Position numbers and translations under genes: made by a program
Part shown: piece after piece, positions 35,053-43,521 of the stretch
Numbering within the stretch: the stretch's first letter is position 1
Layout of the letters: each line of letters begins with the position of its first letter
Source: Bacteroidota bacterium
GTDB lineage: Bacteria; Bacteroidota; Bacteroidia; Chitinophagales; Saprospiraceae
Direction: 5' to 3'
Assembly (NCBI GenBank): GCA_024642665.1
Contig: JAHEAR010000007.1
Coordinates: 37,942 to 89,200 of the forward strand
Length of the DNA: 51,259 bases
The notes under the pieces: model-generated
Told to the model about the DNA's origin: nothing
Database searches by the model: none
What the model saw: the letters and a program-made list of their open reading frames with translations, nothing else

Positions 35053-35070
35053 TAGACTACCTCTCCTTCC

Positions 35071-36576
35071 TCAATTTCCGACCCGATTGAGCCCCATCCG
35101 CGCCTTCTGATGCAATCCGGTACTATAAGCCTCCGGCTCCATCTCAAGACACATATTATAGAATTTTCGGGCAGTAGGCGGGCTGCCAAGCTTTTCATGG
35201 ATGATCCCACATTGCAGCGCAGCACTACAGGCAAAATAGTAGCGCTCAAATTGGCCGGTGGTGATCGTCAGCATAAGATAATGCAAGGCTTCCGCATCCG
35301 ATTGTTGCGCCTGAAGAATACGACCCTTACGATACAGATATTCCAGACGCTGCTCATGCTGAACCAGCGTAGAGTAAAGTGCCTCATTCATCATCGCCAG
35401 TGCCTTGTCATAGTAGCCGCCATCATAGTACAAACGGCTTCTTAATAATTTAGGATTAGGTACCGCATGGGTTTCCGCTTCTATCATTGCCTGTTGGTCT
35501 TCATCCGTCTTGTTGGATCCTTTGATCAGAATCTGCTGCATGTAATGGCGGTATCCTTCTTTGTCGCCCTTGAGCAAAGCATACCATGCCAGTTTCTGAT
35601 AGGCTTCCTTGATAAAATGCTTGCCCTTATGATTGACCAGAAAATCTTTTAAATAGATGTTGGCATCAGCATCTCCGCGAAATAACTTACACTCCCCAAG
35701 CATAAAATCCAGAAAAGGTATTTGCACCGAACCGGGTATACCGGAAGCCGTGCTGAGTACTTTAATGGCTTCATCATTACGACCGAGCGCAATTAACATA
35801 TTCGACATGAGATATTGCGCTGATTCGCTGTCAGGGGTATTGCCAAAATATTTTTTCAATAATGCAAGTCCACCTTCCGGATTGTTATTTAAACGACCCT
35901 CCGCTAAGGCAGCATAAAGCACTGTTTCTTTGAAAAATATATTGGTTTCAGGAGTTGTTGTTTCCAGGATACCTTCGAGTTCTTCGAGACCCTCTTCAAT
36001 GGTTCCACTCAGGCTGGTGACGATCTGCACCAACAAACGATATTTGTCTGGGATAGCCCCAAAAACCACTTTGAGTGATGCATACAATCGCAAGTTGGCA
36101 ACATCATCAGGAAAAAGTTTTTGATTTTTGCGGAGTAGTTTAAAAGCACTATTGATATCCGTTCCCGCCGCAATCATCTTGCCTTGCTGCAGGTGTAGCG
36201 CTGATTGATGCAGCGCGATCTGCCCTTGCGCCATCAGCGAAAGCGGATTAGTGATAGGCACTTCCTCAATTTGCTCTAACCGAATATCAGAAGCTTCAAA
36301 AAAAGAATCAATTGCCAGGATATCCTCCTGAACAAAAATTCTCAGGAAGTTGCCATAGTCTTCAAGATACGGCCAGATCAAATTATCAGGATGTGAAATG
36401 GATTGGAGTTGTACAGCCGTCAGTCCTTCATCAATGCGAAGTGCAGTAATTAACTGATAAGCATTTCTCGCCTCAGGCGTCCAGTACATATCCTGAGCAG
36501 GAGATGCACCATGCACCAAAAGAAAAATCCAGACACAAAGAAAGGCTTTCAAATGTGTCTGGATTTTTTTATTCAC
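35071..36576 (-). CDS. Exported tetratricopeptide-repeat protein
   Basis: 501 aa. It starts at a GTG codon (36574-36576), and the signal peptide MNKKIQTHLKAFLCVWIFLLVHGASPA is followed by Gln28. The remainder is all-helical with degenerate TPR-like pairs. The clearest parts are residues 230-330 (LLKKYFGNTPDSESAQYLMSN and following) and 375-495 (YYDGGYYDKALAMMNEA, LEYLYRKGRILQAQ, GIIHEKLGSPPTARKFYNM). It is probably a periplasmic scaffold; the partner is unknown. It is last in the panD operon, 17 bp after the zinc-ribbon gene. A strong terminator-like hairpin lies inside its signal-peptide codons (36526-36565). Confidence 0.85.
   Translation of the reverse strand: MNKKIQTHLKAFLCVWIFLLVHGASPAQDMYWTPEARNAYQLITALRIDEGLTAVQLQSISHPDNLIWPYLEDYGNFLRIFVQEDILAIDSFFEASDIRLEQIEEVPITNPLSLMAQGQIALHQSALHLQQGKMIAAGTDINSAFKLLRKNQKLFPDDVANLRLYASLKVVFGAIPDKYRLLVQIVTSLSGTIEEGLEELEGILETTTPETNIFFKETVLYAALAEGRLNNNPEGGLALLKKYFGNTPDSESAQYLMSNMLIALGRNDEAIKVLSTASGIPGSVQIPFLDFMLGECKLFRGDADANIYLKDFLVNHKGKHFIKEAYQKLAWYALLKGDKEGYRHYMQQILIKGSNKTDEDQQAMIEAETHAVPNPKLLRSRLYYDGGYYDKALAMMNEALYSTLVQHEQRLEYLYRKGRILQAQQSDAEALHYLMLTITTGQFERYYFACSAALQCGIIHEKLGSPPTARKFYNMCLEMEPEAYSTGLHQKARMGLNRVGN
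36526..36570. terminator. Terminator-like hairpin inside the TPR gene's signal-peptide codons
   Basis: A perfect 12-bp stem AATCCAGACACA/TGTGTCTGGATT (36526-36537 with 36554-36565) encloses a smaller GAAA-GGC-TTTC hairpin. It is followed by T-rich sequence in both directions: T7 on the plus strand, TTTCTTTT on the minus strand. It lies 12-51 bases inside the TPR coding region and just after the zinc-ribbon stop codon. Confidence 0.7.
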
Positions 36577-36593
36577 GAATCAATACAATGTAA

Positions 36594-37349
36594 TTACGCG
36601 TCTGCAGTAATGCCTGCTATTTCGCTGTCCACAAGGATTCTTCCGCAATGCTCACAAGCTATAATTTTCTTGTGCTGCGTCACTTCCAATTGAATTTGTG
36701 GTGGTATTTGATTGAAACATCCGCCGCATGCATCACGCTCAACAGCTACTAAAGCAAGGCCGTTTCGGTAGTTGCCCCGGATCCTATTGTAGGCTTTCAT
36801 CAATCGTTCTTCGATTTTTGCCTGTGCAGCCGTTGCATTTTTACGCAAAGCTTTTTCTTCCTTTTCGGTTTTGGCAACGATAGACTTCAGCTCATCTTTT
36901 TTAACATCAAGATTTGCTTTTTTAGTCTTCAGCTTTTCCTTTGCTTCTTTGATAACTGCATTTTTAACAGAGATCTTTTCGTTGACTTCACGCGCTTTTT
37001 TCTCAGCCAACTGGATTTCCAGTTTCTGCATTTCAAGCTCTTTAGACAAGGCATCAAACTCCCGGTTGTTTTTCACATCATCGAGCTGTTTGGTGTACTT
37101 GGCGATCAAAGCTTCGCCTTCAGCCATTTTAGCCGTGTACTTAGCAGCTTCATTTTCGACCTCTTTGACGGTTTCGTTGAGATTCTTTAATCTGGTTTCA
37201 AGACCGGTAATCTCGTCCTCCAGATCACTTACTTCAATAGGAAGTTCGCCCTTGAGGATCTCAATTGCATCTATTTTAGAATCAATTTGCTGAAGCTCAT
37301 ATAGCTGTCTTAGCTTGTCTTCAATACTGATTTCAGTTGTTTTAGCCAT
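36594..37349 (-). CDS. Coiled-coil protein with C4 zinc ribbon (CdsZ/YbgI-neighbour family)
   Basis: 251 aa. A long, highly charged coiled coil (about residues 15-185, full of K/E/A heptads) leads to a C4-type zinc ribbon: CGGC near residue 208 and CEHC near residue 235. The architecture matches the zinc-ribbon protein called CdsZ in Chlamydia and HP0958 in Helicobacter, where it acts as a chaperone or RNA-binding factor. In Bacteroidota it commonly follows nif3, as it does here (15-bp gap). Its exact role in this phylum is not known to me. Confidence 0.88.
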   Translation of the reverse strand: MAKTTEISIEDKLRQLYELQQIDSKIDAIEILKGELPIEVSDLEDEITGLETRLKNLNETVKEVENEAAKYTAKMAEGEALIAKYTKQLDDVKNNREFDALSKELEMQKLEIQLAEKKAREVNEKISVKNAVIKEAKEKLKTKKANLDVKKDELKSIVAKTEKEEKALRKNATAAQAKIEERLMKAYNRIRGNYRNGLALVAVERDACGGCFNQIPPQIQLEVTQHKKIIACEHCGRILVDSEIAGITADA

Positions 37350-37364
37350 AAGTATATTAGAAAA

Positions 37365-38159
37365 TCAGGTGAAATAATGAACGGGATTTGTATTGATCTC
37401 CGTGCAATGGGCGGCAAAAGTAGCAAATTTCCCTGAAATAAGCTCCTGTAAAAGGTTGATTGTATACTGCTCACTTTCATAATGCCCAATATCACAGGCC
37501 AGAAGGTCACCATCCACATCAAAAAAGTCATGATATTTGAAATCTGCTGTTATCAGAGCATCTGCACCCGCTTTTTTTGCATCCTTCAGAAGAAAAGCCC
37601 CGGAGCCGCCACTGATCGCTACTTTTTGTATCTGTCTGTTAATCAGTGATGTATGTCTGATTAGGGTCGCACCCATCTCCTTCTTAATATGGTTAAGGAA
37701 TTGATGTTCAGGCATTGGTGATGTAAAATGCCCAATAATACCGGCTCCCTGATCAGGATTTTCAGCCATTGGACGCAGGATTCCATCGATAACCATCCCT
37801 ATTTTTTGAGCGATGCGCTCATTAACTCCATGTTTGAGCGTATTGTCCAGATTAGTATGAATCGCATAGATAGTAAGGTCGTTTTTTATAGCATTCCGGA
37901 TGATTCGCTCTGTTGCATTAGCTTGAGTAAAGCTTTTGACCCCGTAAAAGATGGCCGGATGATGCGAAATGATAAGATTGCAACCTTTCGCCATAGCCTC
38001 CTCCAGTATTTCTTCTGTACAATCAAGACTGATCACGACCCCGGTCACTTCCTGATCCCTCGAGCCAATCAGCAATCCACTATTATCATAGGATTCCTGG
38101 AGATGGAGTGGCGCAATGCCTTCCAAAAAATCAATCACTTCGCCAACTGGTATTCTCAT
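37365..38159 (-). CDS. Nif3-like dinuclear metal centre hexameric protein
   Basis: 264 aa, the short form without the PII-like insertion that gives many Gram-positive and Bacteroidota members about 365 aa. Metal-binding residues are visible as IISHHPAIF (His66-His67), TNLDNT and the C-terminal CDIGHYESEQ (His and Glu). The family may act as a GTP cyclohydrolase I type 2-like or metal-handling protein, but its real function is uncertain. Its ATG overlaps the stop of rfaE2 (ATGA), and the zinc-ribbon gene follows closely. Confidence 0.93.
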   Translation of the reverse strand: MRIPVGEVIDFLEGIAPLHLQESYDNSGLLIGSRDQEVTGVVISLDCTEEILEEAMAKGCNLIISHHPAIFYGVKSFTQANATERIIRNAIKNDLTIYAIHTNLDNTLKHGVNERIAQKIGMVIDGILRPMAENPDQGAGIIGHFTSPMPEHQFLNHIKKEMGATLIRHTSLINRQIQKVAISGGSGAFLLKDAKKAGADALITADFKYHDFFDVDGDLLACDIGHYESEQYTINLLQELISGKFATFAAHCTEINTNPVHYFT

Positions 38160-38668
38160 TCGTCTGCTGATTTTTTGCGATGTAATTCAAGAATTCTACT
38201 CTCGAGTCGAGTGGTGCTAAAGCCATTCACAAATGGGATTACTTCTACCTTACCTCCCCAGCCTATGACTTCTTCGGCACCCACAATGCTCTCCGGACTA
38301 TAATCTCCGCCTTTTACGAGAATATCAGGACGCAATGTTTTGATCACTTCCAGTGGAGTATCTTCCGAAAAAGATACAACGCCATCAATGCAACTTAAAG
38401 AAGCCAGAAGATAGAGTCGGCTATCTAAAATATTGATGGGACGAGTAGGGCCTTTCAGTCTGACGACTGAATCATCATCATTGACCGCAACGATCATTCG
38501 CTGGCCCAGCATGGAAGCAGATTCCAGGTATTTTATATGTCCCGCATGCAGTATATCAAAACAACCATTAGTGAAAACAATTCGATCACCATCCTTTCGC
38601 CAAAGGGCCACTTGATCGAACAATCCCTCCAGATCGAAAATTTTAGACGTTGCCGGTTTGCGGTTCAT
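38156..38668 (-). CDS. rfaE2: D-glycero-beta-D-manno-heptose 1-phosphate adenylyltransferase
   Basis: Stand-alone nucleotidyltransferase domain corresponding to the C-terminal half of HldE. It would activate heptose-1-phosphate to ADP-heptose for lipopolysaccharide core. 170 aa from the ATG at 38668; a TTG two codons upstream is less likely. The cytidylyltransferase-fold signature is FTNGCFDILHAGH (HAGH at 41-44), then DDDSVVRLKG, RPINILDSRL and VKGGDY. The kinase half is not in the window. It overlaps the upstream flippase-like gene by 26 bp and nif3 by 4 bp. Confidence 0.93.
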   Translation of the reverse strand: MNRKPATSKIFDLEGLFDQVALWRKDGDRIVFTNGCFDILHAGHIKYLESASMLGQRMIVAVNDDDSVVRLKGPTRPINILDSRLYLLASLSCIDGVVSFSEDTPLEVIKTLRPDILVKGGDYSPESIVGAEEVIGWGGKVEVIPFVNGFSTTRLESRILELHRKKSADE

Positions 38669-39719
38669 GATCAATTATCTTTGGTTTCCTGTTGATAATA
38701 GGTAATACGATGAGGCCAACGATCCCCATCAGGACACAGCCAAGGAGTTGTATGGAAAAATACTGAATATTTGCAAAAGAGAATGCATCATTTCCGTTAA
38801 GACCATAGATGGCTAATGCCATAATCACCATGGCATGAAAAGTTCCCATGCCTCCTGGTGATGGAAATACAATACCCAATCCGCCAAAAACAAAGACCAT
38901 TAACCCGGCCATTCCGCCGAGATGCGCGGTAGGCGCAAAGGCCTTGAAGCAAAGAAACATCATGAGATAATACAGCACCCAGATACCCACTGTGTCGAGG
39001 AGCAACAACCACGGATGTTCGACACGTCTCAAACTTCTCAATCCATCTCTGAATCCTTCTACTAAATGATGAATCCGCTGGTATAAGCTCCAACGCTTGA
39101 TGATGTGTCGAAATCGGTATAAAAGAAACAAAAACAAGATTCCAAGACCTAAAGCAATGTAAATCCAGGTCTGGGCAAGAATTGAATTTCCGATTTCATG
39201 TTCAAAGAAATGAAAGAGAAGATTCCCCTGTAGTACCAGAGCCAGTATAATGGCAAATAGCAGACTTAATAAGTCCATAATGCGATCCACCACGATAGTA
39301 CCCATGACTTTTCCGGCACTTATATTTTCATATTTGGCAAACAGACCTGCACGCACGACTTCACCAACTCTAGGTAAACCCATATTTGCAAAATAACCTA
39401 CCATAACGGTGAAGAATGCATTGGACATCCGGGCTTTGACGCCAAGTGTTTTTATCAATAATAACCATCGATGGGCTCTAAGGACATTGCTGACAATAAA
39501 GGAGGAAACGATCACCAGAATCCACCAGTAATTAACCCCCGCAAAATCTGATTTTAATTTTTCCATCAGACTGCACTCATCGGCAGGAATTCCCTTTTGA
39601 CTACAATCAGCTATATAGGAGGCATTCTGGCTCTGATAGACCAGATATAATATCCCGGCACCTACCCCGGTAAACAGGATAAATTTCAAAAAAGAACTAA
39701 CTCCCTTTGGTATGGCCAC
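38643..39719 (-). CDS. Flippase-like / lysylphosphatidylglycerol synthase transmembrane family protein (UPF0104)
   Basis: 358 aa integral membrane protein with about eight helices. The family pattern is visible in GYFANMGLPRVGEVVRAGL (residues about 107-125) and FPSPGGMGTFHAMV (about 286-299). The domain is the membrane half of MprF-like proteins without the aminoacyl-transfer domain, so a role in lipid flipping or envelope biogenesis is likely but the substrate is unknown. The start codon is GTG at 39719, 3 bp after the panD stop. Linkage of panD with this gene is common in Bacteroidota. Confidence 0.9.
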   Translation of the reverse strand: MAIPKGVSSFLKFILFTGVGAGILYLVYQSQNASYIADCSQKGIPADECSLMEKLKSDFAGVNYWWILVIVSSFIVSNVLRAHRWLLLIKTLGVKARMSNAFFTVMVGYFANMGLPRVGEVVRAGLFAKYENISAGKVMGTIVVDRIMDLLSLLFAIILALVLQGNLLFHFFEHEIGNSILAQTWIYIALGLGILFLFLLYRFRHIIKRWSLYQRIHHLVEGFRDGLRSLRRVEHPWLLLLDTVGIWVLYYLMMFLCFKAFAPTAHLGGMAGLMVFVFGGLGIVFPSPGGMGTFHAMVIMALAIYGLNGNDAFSFANIQYFSIQLLGCVLMGIVGLIVLPIINRKPKIIDHEPQTGNV

Positions 39720-39722
39720 TGG

Positions 39723-40073
39723 CTAGAATTTAATCTTGTTATGCTCATCCGGATAAGCATTTTGTGGCTTGAAGTTTTTGGCTTCCTCCGGCGTCATCAG
39801 GCCAAATCCCATGACGATGAGAATGTCTCCTACCTGCACTTGCCGCGCGGCGGACCCGTTCAGGCAAATCTGCCCGGAATCGCGTTCTCCTTTGATAACG
39901 TAGGTTTCGAGCCTTGCCCCATTGTTATTATTCACAATCAGGACGCGTTCGCCTTCAATGAGGCCGGAAGCATCCATCAGGTCTTCATCAATGGTGATGC
40001 TCCCTACATAGTTGAGATTAGCCTCTGTTACGACGGCCCTATGAATCTTGGATTTAAGTACGTTTATCAACAT
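39723..40073 (-). CDS. panD: Aspartate 1-decarboxylase
   Basis: Makes beta-alanine from aspartate for pantothenate synthesis. It self-cleaves to form a pyruvoyl cofactor. From the ATG at 40073 ([20 protein letters not shown]) the protein is 116 aa, and the cleavage site Gly24-Ser25 in YVGSITID falls exactly at the family position, which decides this start over a TTG at 40082. The catalytic Lys9, Tyr/Arg-rich loop and NGSAAR (about 72-77) are present. It is first gene of a six-gene minus-strand operon and diverges from panC. Confidence 0.97.
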   Translation of the reverse strand: MLINVLKSKIHRAVVTEANLNYVGSITIDEDLMDASGLIEGERVLIVNNNNGARLETYVIKGERDSGQICLNGSAARQVQVGDILIVMGFGLMTPEEAKNFKPQNAYPDEHNKIKF

Positions 40074-40227
40074 GGTTGGCAAAAGTAAGGGTAAATTGGA
40101 AATGGACGGATTTTAAGGCCTTGAATAATAACAAAGTTCAGATATACCACCTTTTGGAAGGGTTTTTACTACCTTTTCCCGCTCTTTACACAGGATGAGT
40201 TTTGGTTAAAACGCAAAGAAATCGTCA

Positions 40228-41091
40228 ATGTTCATTTTTAAGCGCGTGGCGCACTTACAGGATTGGATTCAAAAGAAGAAAGCTGACGGGAGAAAAGTCG
40301 GTTTTGTGCCTACCATGGGTGCATTGCACTATGGACATTTGTCTCTGGTGGAAAAGAGCAGGGCAGAAAGCGATGTGACAATAGTTTCCATTTTTGTCAA
40401 TCCAAAACAGTTTAATGATCCTGCAGATTTAGTGAAATACCCAAAACCGATTGAAAAGGATCTTGAACTTCTCTATACGAGTGGGGTAGAGGCGGTCTTC
40501 CTGCCGGAAGTGGAGGACATATACCCGTCTCATCATTCTACCGCTATTCATTTTGATCCTGGTCCGGCGGCTTCGACAATGGAAGGTGAATTCCGTCCGG
40601 GGCATTTCTCCGGTATGGCAGAAGTGGTGTACAGACTTTTGGATATTACAAAGCCTGACAACTTATTTATGGGGCAAAAAGATTTCCAGCAACTTTCAAT
40701 CATCAGAAAATTAATTGAGGATTTCAAACTTCCGGTCAACCTCATCATGTGTCCCACGGTCCGTGAGGCGAATGGACTGGCGATGAGTTCAAGGAATGTT
40801 CGACTCAGTCCTGAGGCCAGAGATAAAGCAGGTATCATTCACAACAGTCTGGTGGAAGCAAAAGCAGCTTTTAAAACCGGTGCATCAGTGGAGGAAATCA
40901 GACGAAATGTTTTTGAAGTATTCAAAATGGAAAACTTCAGGCCTGAATACCTGGAAGTAGTCGATGGGTTTACACTAGCGAAGGTTCAATCCTATAATGA
41001 TGCCAATCAAATCGTTGTTTGCTGTGCCGTTTATGTGGAGGACGTGCGACTCATTGATAATTTGATTTGGAAACAGAACGTATTAAATTAA
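40228..41091 (+). CDS. panC: Pantothenate synthetase (pantoate--beta-alanine ligase)
   Basis: Joins pantoate to the beta-alanine produced by PanD, via a pantoyl adenylate. 287 aa, the usual length. The nucleotide-binding motif is PTMGALHYGHLSL (28-40, with the HxGH pair). Substrate motifs are IFVNPKQF, FxGxKDFQQL (MGQKDFQQLS) and the KMSKS-equivalent GLAMSSRNV. The ATG start gives the expected short lead into VAHLQDWI. It diverges from panD across about 150 bp and is followed 5 bp later by the secreted phosphatase gene. Confidence 0.97.
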   Translation: MFIFKRVAHLQDWIQKKKADGRKVGFVPTMGALHYGHLSLVEKSRAESDVTIVSIFVNPKQFNDPADLVKYPKPIEKDLELLYTSGVEAVFLPEVEDIYPSHHSTAIHFDPGPAASTMEGEFRPGHFSGMAEVVYRLLDITKPDNLFMGQKDFQQLSIIRKLIEDFKLPVNLIMCPTVREANGLAMSSRNVRLSPEARDKAGIIHNSLVEAKAAFKTGASVEEIRRNVFEVFKMENFRPEYLEVVDGFTLAKVQSYNDANQIVVCCAVYVEDVRLIDNLIWKQNVLN

Positions 41092-41096
41092 TAGAA

Positions 41097-43466
41097 ATGA
41101 ATAAGAAATGGCTGCCTCTTGTATTTGTCATATTCCTGGCGTTCTCCTTGAAGGCACAATTACTGAATATACATCCCTATCTGCAGGATGCTTCCCCGCA
41201 TTCCATCTTCGTTTTATGGGAAACTTCTGATGGTGAAGAAAGTATTGTTGAATGGGGATTGACAGACACACTTGGGATGACAACGTCAGGAACTTTTATG
41301 CCCAATAATGGAGGTATACTGCATGAAGTGAATCTGGAAGGGCTTGAAAGCCATACTAAATATTATTACCGAGTGATCACAGGTGATGTAGTATCCGCTA
41401 TAAATAACTTTAAAACGCCACCTCATGCATCAGCGCATGAATCATTTCGCATTATTGCGATGAGTGATATGCAACGGGATAATGCATTTCCTGATAAATT
41501 TCAAGAGATCATTCAGGAAGGCATCCTGCATTATCTGAGTGATCATTTCGGAGATGATGTAAGTGACCATCTCGCGCTAGTGATGATTCCCGGAGATCTG
41601 GTAGATAATGGAAATAATTTTGCATCCTGGAAAAATGAATTCTTCAACCCTGCACAAGATTTATTCAGTCAGGTGCCGATCTATCCTGTGCTTGGAAATC
41701 ATGAAGTAAACACACCTTTTTACTTCCAGTATTTTAGGTTGCCGGAGAATGGAACACCGGGATTTGAAGAGCATTGGTGGTATAAAGATTATGGGAATGT
41801 CAGGATCATTGGCATGGACTCTAATGGCTCTTTTGCCGGTCAGGAACAACTGGATTGGCTTGAAACTGTTTTAGATGAGACATGCGGATCAGATTCAATA
41901 GATTTTGTTTTTGCACAACTCCACCATCCGTTTAAATCAGAATTGTGGACGCCGGGTGAATCCGATTTTACAGGAGATATGATCCATCGATTAGAGCAGT
42001 TTACGACGGATTGCGGGAAACCCAGTATTCATTTTTTTGGTCATACACATGCCTATTCGAGAGGGCAATCAAGAGATCATAAACATTTATGGATTAATGT
42101 GGCTACTGCAGGAGGAGCTATTGACAATTGGGGTGAATTTCCCAACTTCGATTATGATGAATTTTCTGTCTCCCAGGATGATTATGGATTTGTCTCTGTA
42201 GAAATAACGGATGATGACGATCCTAAAATTGTCATCAAAAGAATATCCAGAGGCGATCAGGATGTGTTGATTGACAATGAGCTTACCGATAGTCTTGTCA
42301 TTAGATTGTATCCATCAATGGTCAGTACACCTGTTCCAACTTCGCCCATAGAAGAAGAGGTCCGGCCGGAGTGCATTACCCTTAAAGCAAATGCATTTTC
42401 ATCACCGGCTAATCCGTCCGGGCTTCATGGTCAAACACATTGGCAGGTTTCATCAGATGCAAATGACTTTTCTAGTCCTGTTTTTGAAAGTTGGAAAAAC
42501 TATGAAAACTGGTATAACGAAGTAGACACACAGGCCGAGGATAATCTGACGGACGAAATTGTTTTCGGTCTTTCAGAAAATTCCTCATTTTGGTGGAGAG
42601 TACGTTACAGGGATAGAGAATTGAATTGGTCCGATTGGTCAACTTCTGTTTTTTTTACCACAGGCACTTCCTCTCTTTCACCAAATCTTTTAATTAATCC
42701 GGGTGCTGAGGATAGTCTGACAAGTTGGATTGTTTTAGAAGGAGTGGTCGAAGCATTAACAGCGAATGTTTGTGATGGTGTGTCGCCACATTCCGGCGAT
42801 CGCTATTTTATTGTTGGAGGACTGTGTACGGAAAGTGCGGTGGCCAGATGTATTCAGGATGTATATGTGGACACGTATGCAGATTCAATTGACAATGGAA
42901 ATTTTAAGGTAGATTTCGGTGGTTATTTATCTGATTATAGTGGACAGGATCTGCCTGAGATGAAATTGATCTTTCTGGATCAGGATTCATTTGAACTTGG
43001 TACAAGCAGCACGCTGTCAACACTTAGCAATTCATGGCTGCAAGTGAACGAGCGTGTCCTGATTCCAAAGTTGACAAGAATCATTCAAATGGAATTAATA
43101 GGCACGCGAAATGCAGGAACTGATAATGATTCTTACTTCGATGACTTGTTTTTACGTCTTGGTGGTAGCGAAGTTGATTGTGATGACATTAGTGGAGTGA
43201 CATATCCCTTTGCTCCGCGAATTCCTTCGCTGGACATTATTCCCAATCCGATTCAATCCTCTTCATTTATTTCAACACGAGATCTTAAGGCTTCAGGTAT
43301 CAAATTATTTGTAGTGGATGCGAATGGATCAAAAGTAAATTGTACTATAAAATATGAAGCTGATAAAATTGTGGTCGAGAAAGGTGATTTACCTGCCGGA
43401 GCCTATTTTTTCTGGGTTCGTTCGCATGGTATAATTATTGGAAATGGAAAGTTTTTAGTCCTTTAA
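41097..43466 (+). CDS. T9SS-secreted purple acid phosphatase-like metallophosphoesterase
   Basis: 789 aa from the ATG at 41097. An in-frame start at 41067 inside panC would bury the signal peptide. The signal peptide MNKKWLPLVFVIFLAFSLKA is followed by Gln21. A purple-acid-phosphatase N-terminal (fibronectin-like) domain (about 22-115) precedes the metallophosphatase core with IIAMSDMQ, MIPGDLVDNG, VLGNHE, QLHHP and FFGHTHAYSRG. A fibronectin-like and a carbohydrate-binding-like beta region (about 430-690) come next, then a T9SS sorting domain (about 712-789, with IIPNPIQSSSF and LPAGAYFFWV). It probably scavenges phosphate outside the cell. It may ride on the panC transcript (5-bp gap). Confidence 0.93.
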   Translation: MNKKWLPLVFVIFLAFSLKAQLLNIHPYLQDASPHSIFVLWETSDGEESIVEWGLTDTLGMTTSGTFMPNNGGILHEVNLEGLESHTKYYYRVITGDVVSAINNFKTPPHASAHESFRIIAMSDMQRDNAFPDKFQEIIQEGILHYLSDHFGDDVSDHLALVMIPGDLVDNGNNFASWKNEFFNPAQDLFSQVPIYPVLGNHEVNTPFYFQYFRLPENGTPGFEEHWWYKDYGNVRIIGMDSNGSFAGQEQLDWLETVLDETCGSDSIDFVFAQLHHPFKSELWTPGESDFTGDMIHRLEQFTTDCGKPSIHFFGHTHAYSRGQSRDHKHLWINVATAGGAIDNWGEFPNFDYDEFSVSQDDYGFVSVEITDDDDPKIVIKRISRGDQDVLIDNELTDSLVIRLYPSMVSTPVPTSPIEEEVRPECITLKANAFSSPANPSGLHGQTHWQVSSDANDFSSPVFESWKNYENWYNEVDTQAEDNLTDEIVFGLSENSSFWWRVRYRDRELNWSDWSTSVFFTTGTSSLSPNLLINPGAEDSLTSWIVLEGVVEALTANVCDGVSPHSGDRYFIVGGLCTESAVARCIQDVYVDTYADSIDNGNFKVDFGGYLSDYSGQDLPEMKLIFLDQDSFELGTSSTLSTLSNSWLQVNERVLIPKLTRIIQMELIGTRNAGTDNDSYFDDLFLRLGGSEVDCDDISGVTYPFAPRIPSLDIIPNPIQSSSFISTRDLKASGIKLFVVDANGSKVNCTIKYEADKIVVEKGDLPAGAYFFWVRSHGIIIGNGKFLVL

Positions 43467-43521
43467 ATGAAGGACATCGGAAGTTTTTTTGATAGTATTA
43501 CCGGATCAATAATAGAATAAT

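Noticed and set aside
37728-38303. 191-codon plus-strand open frame opposite nif3 and rfaE2
   Set aside because: Overlaps two well-supported genes antisense; no family resemblance.
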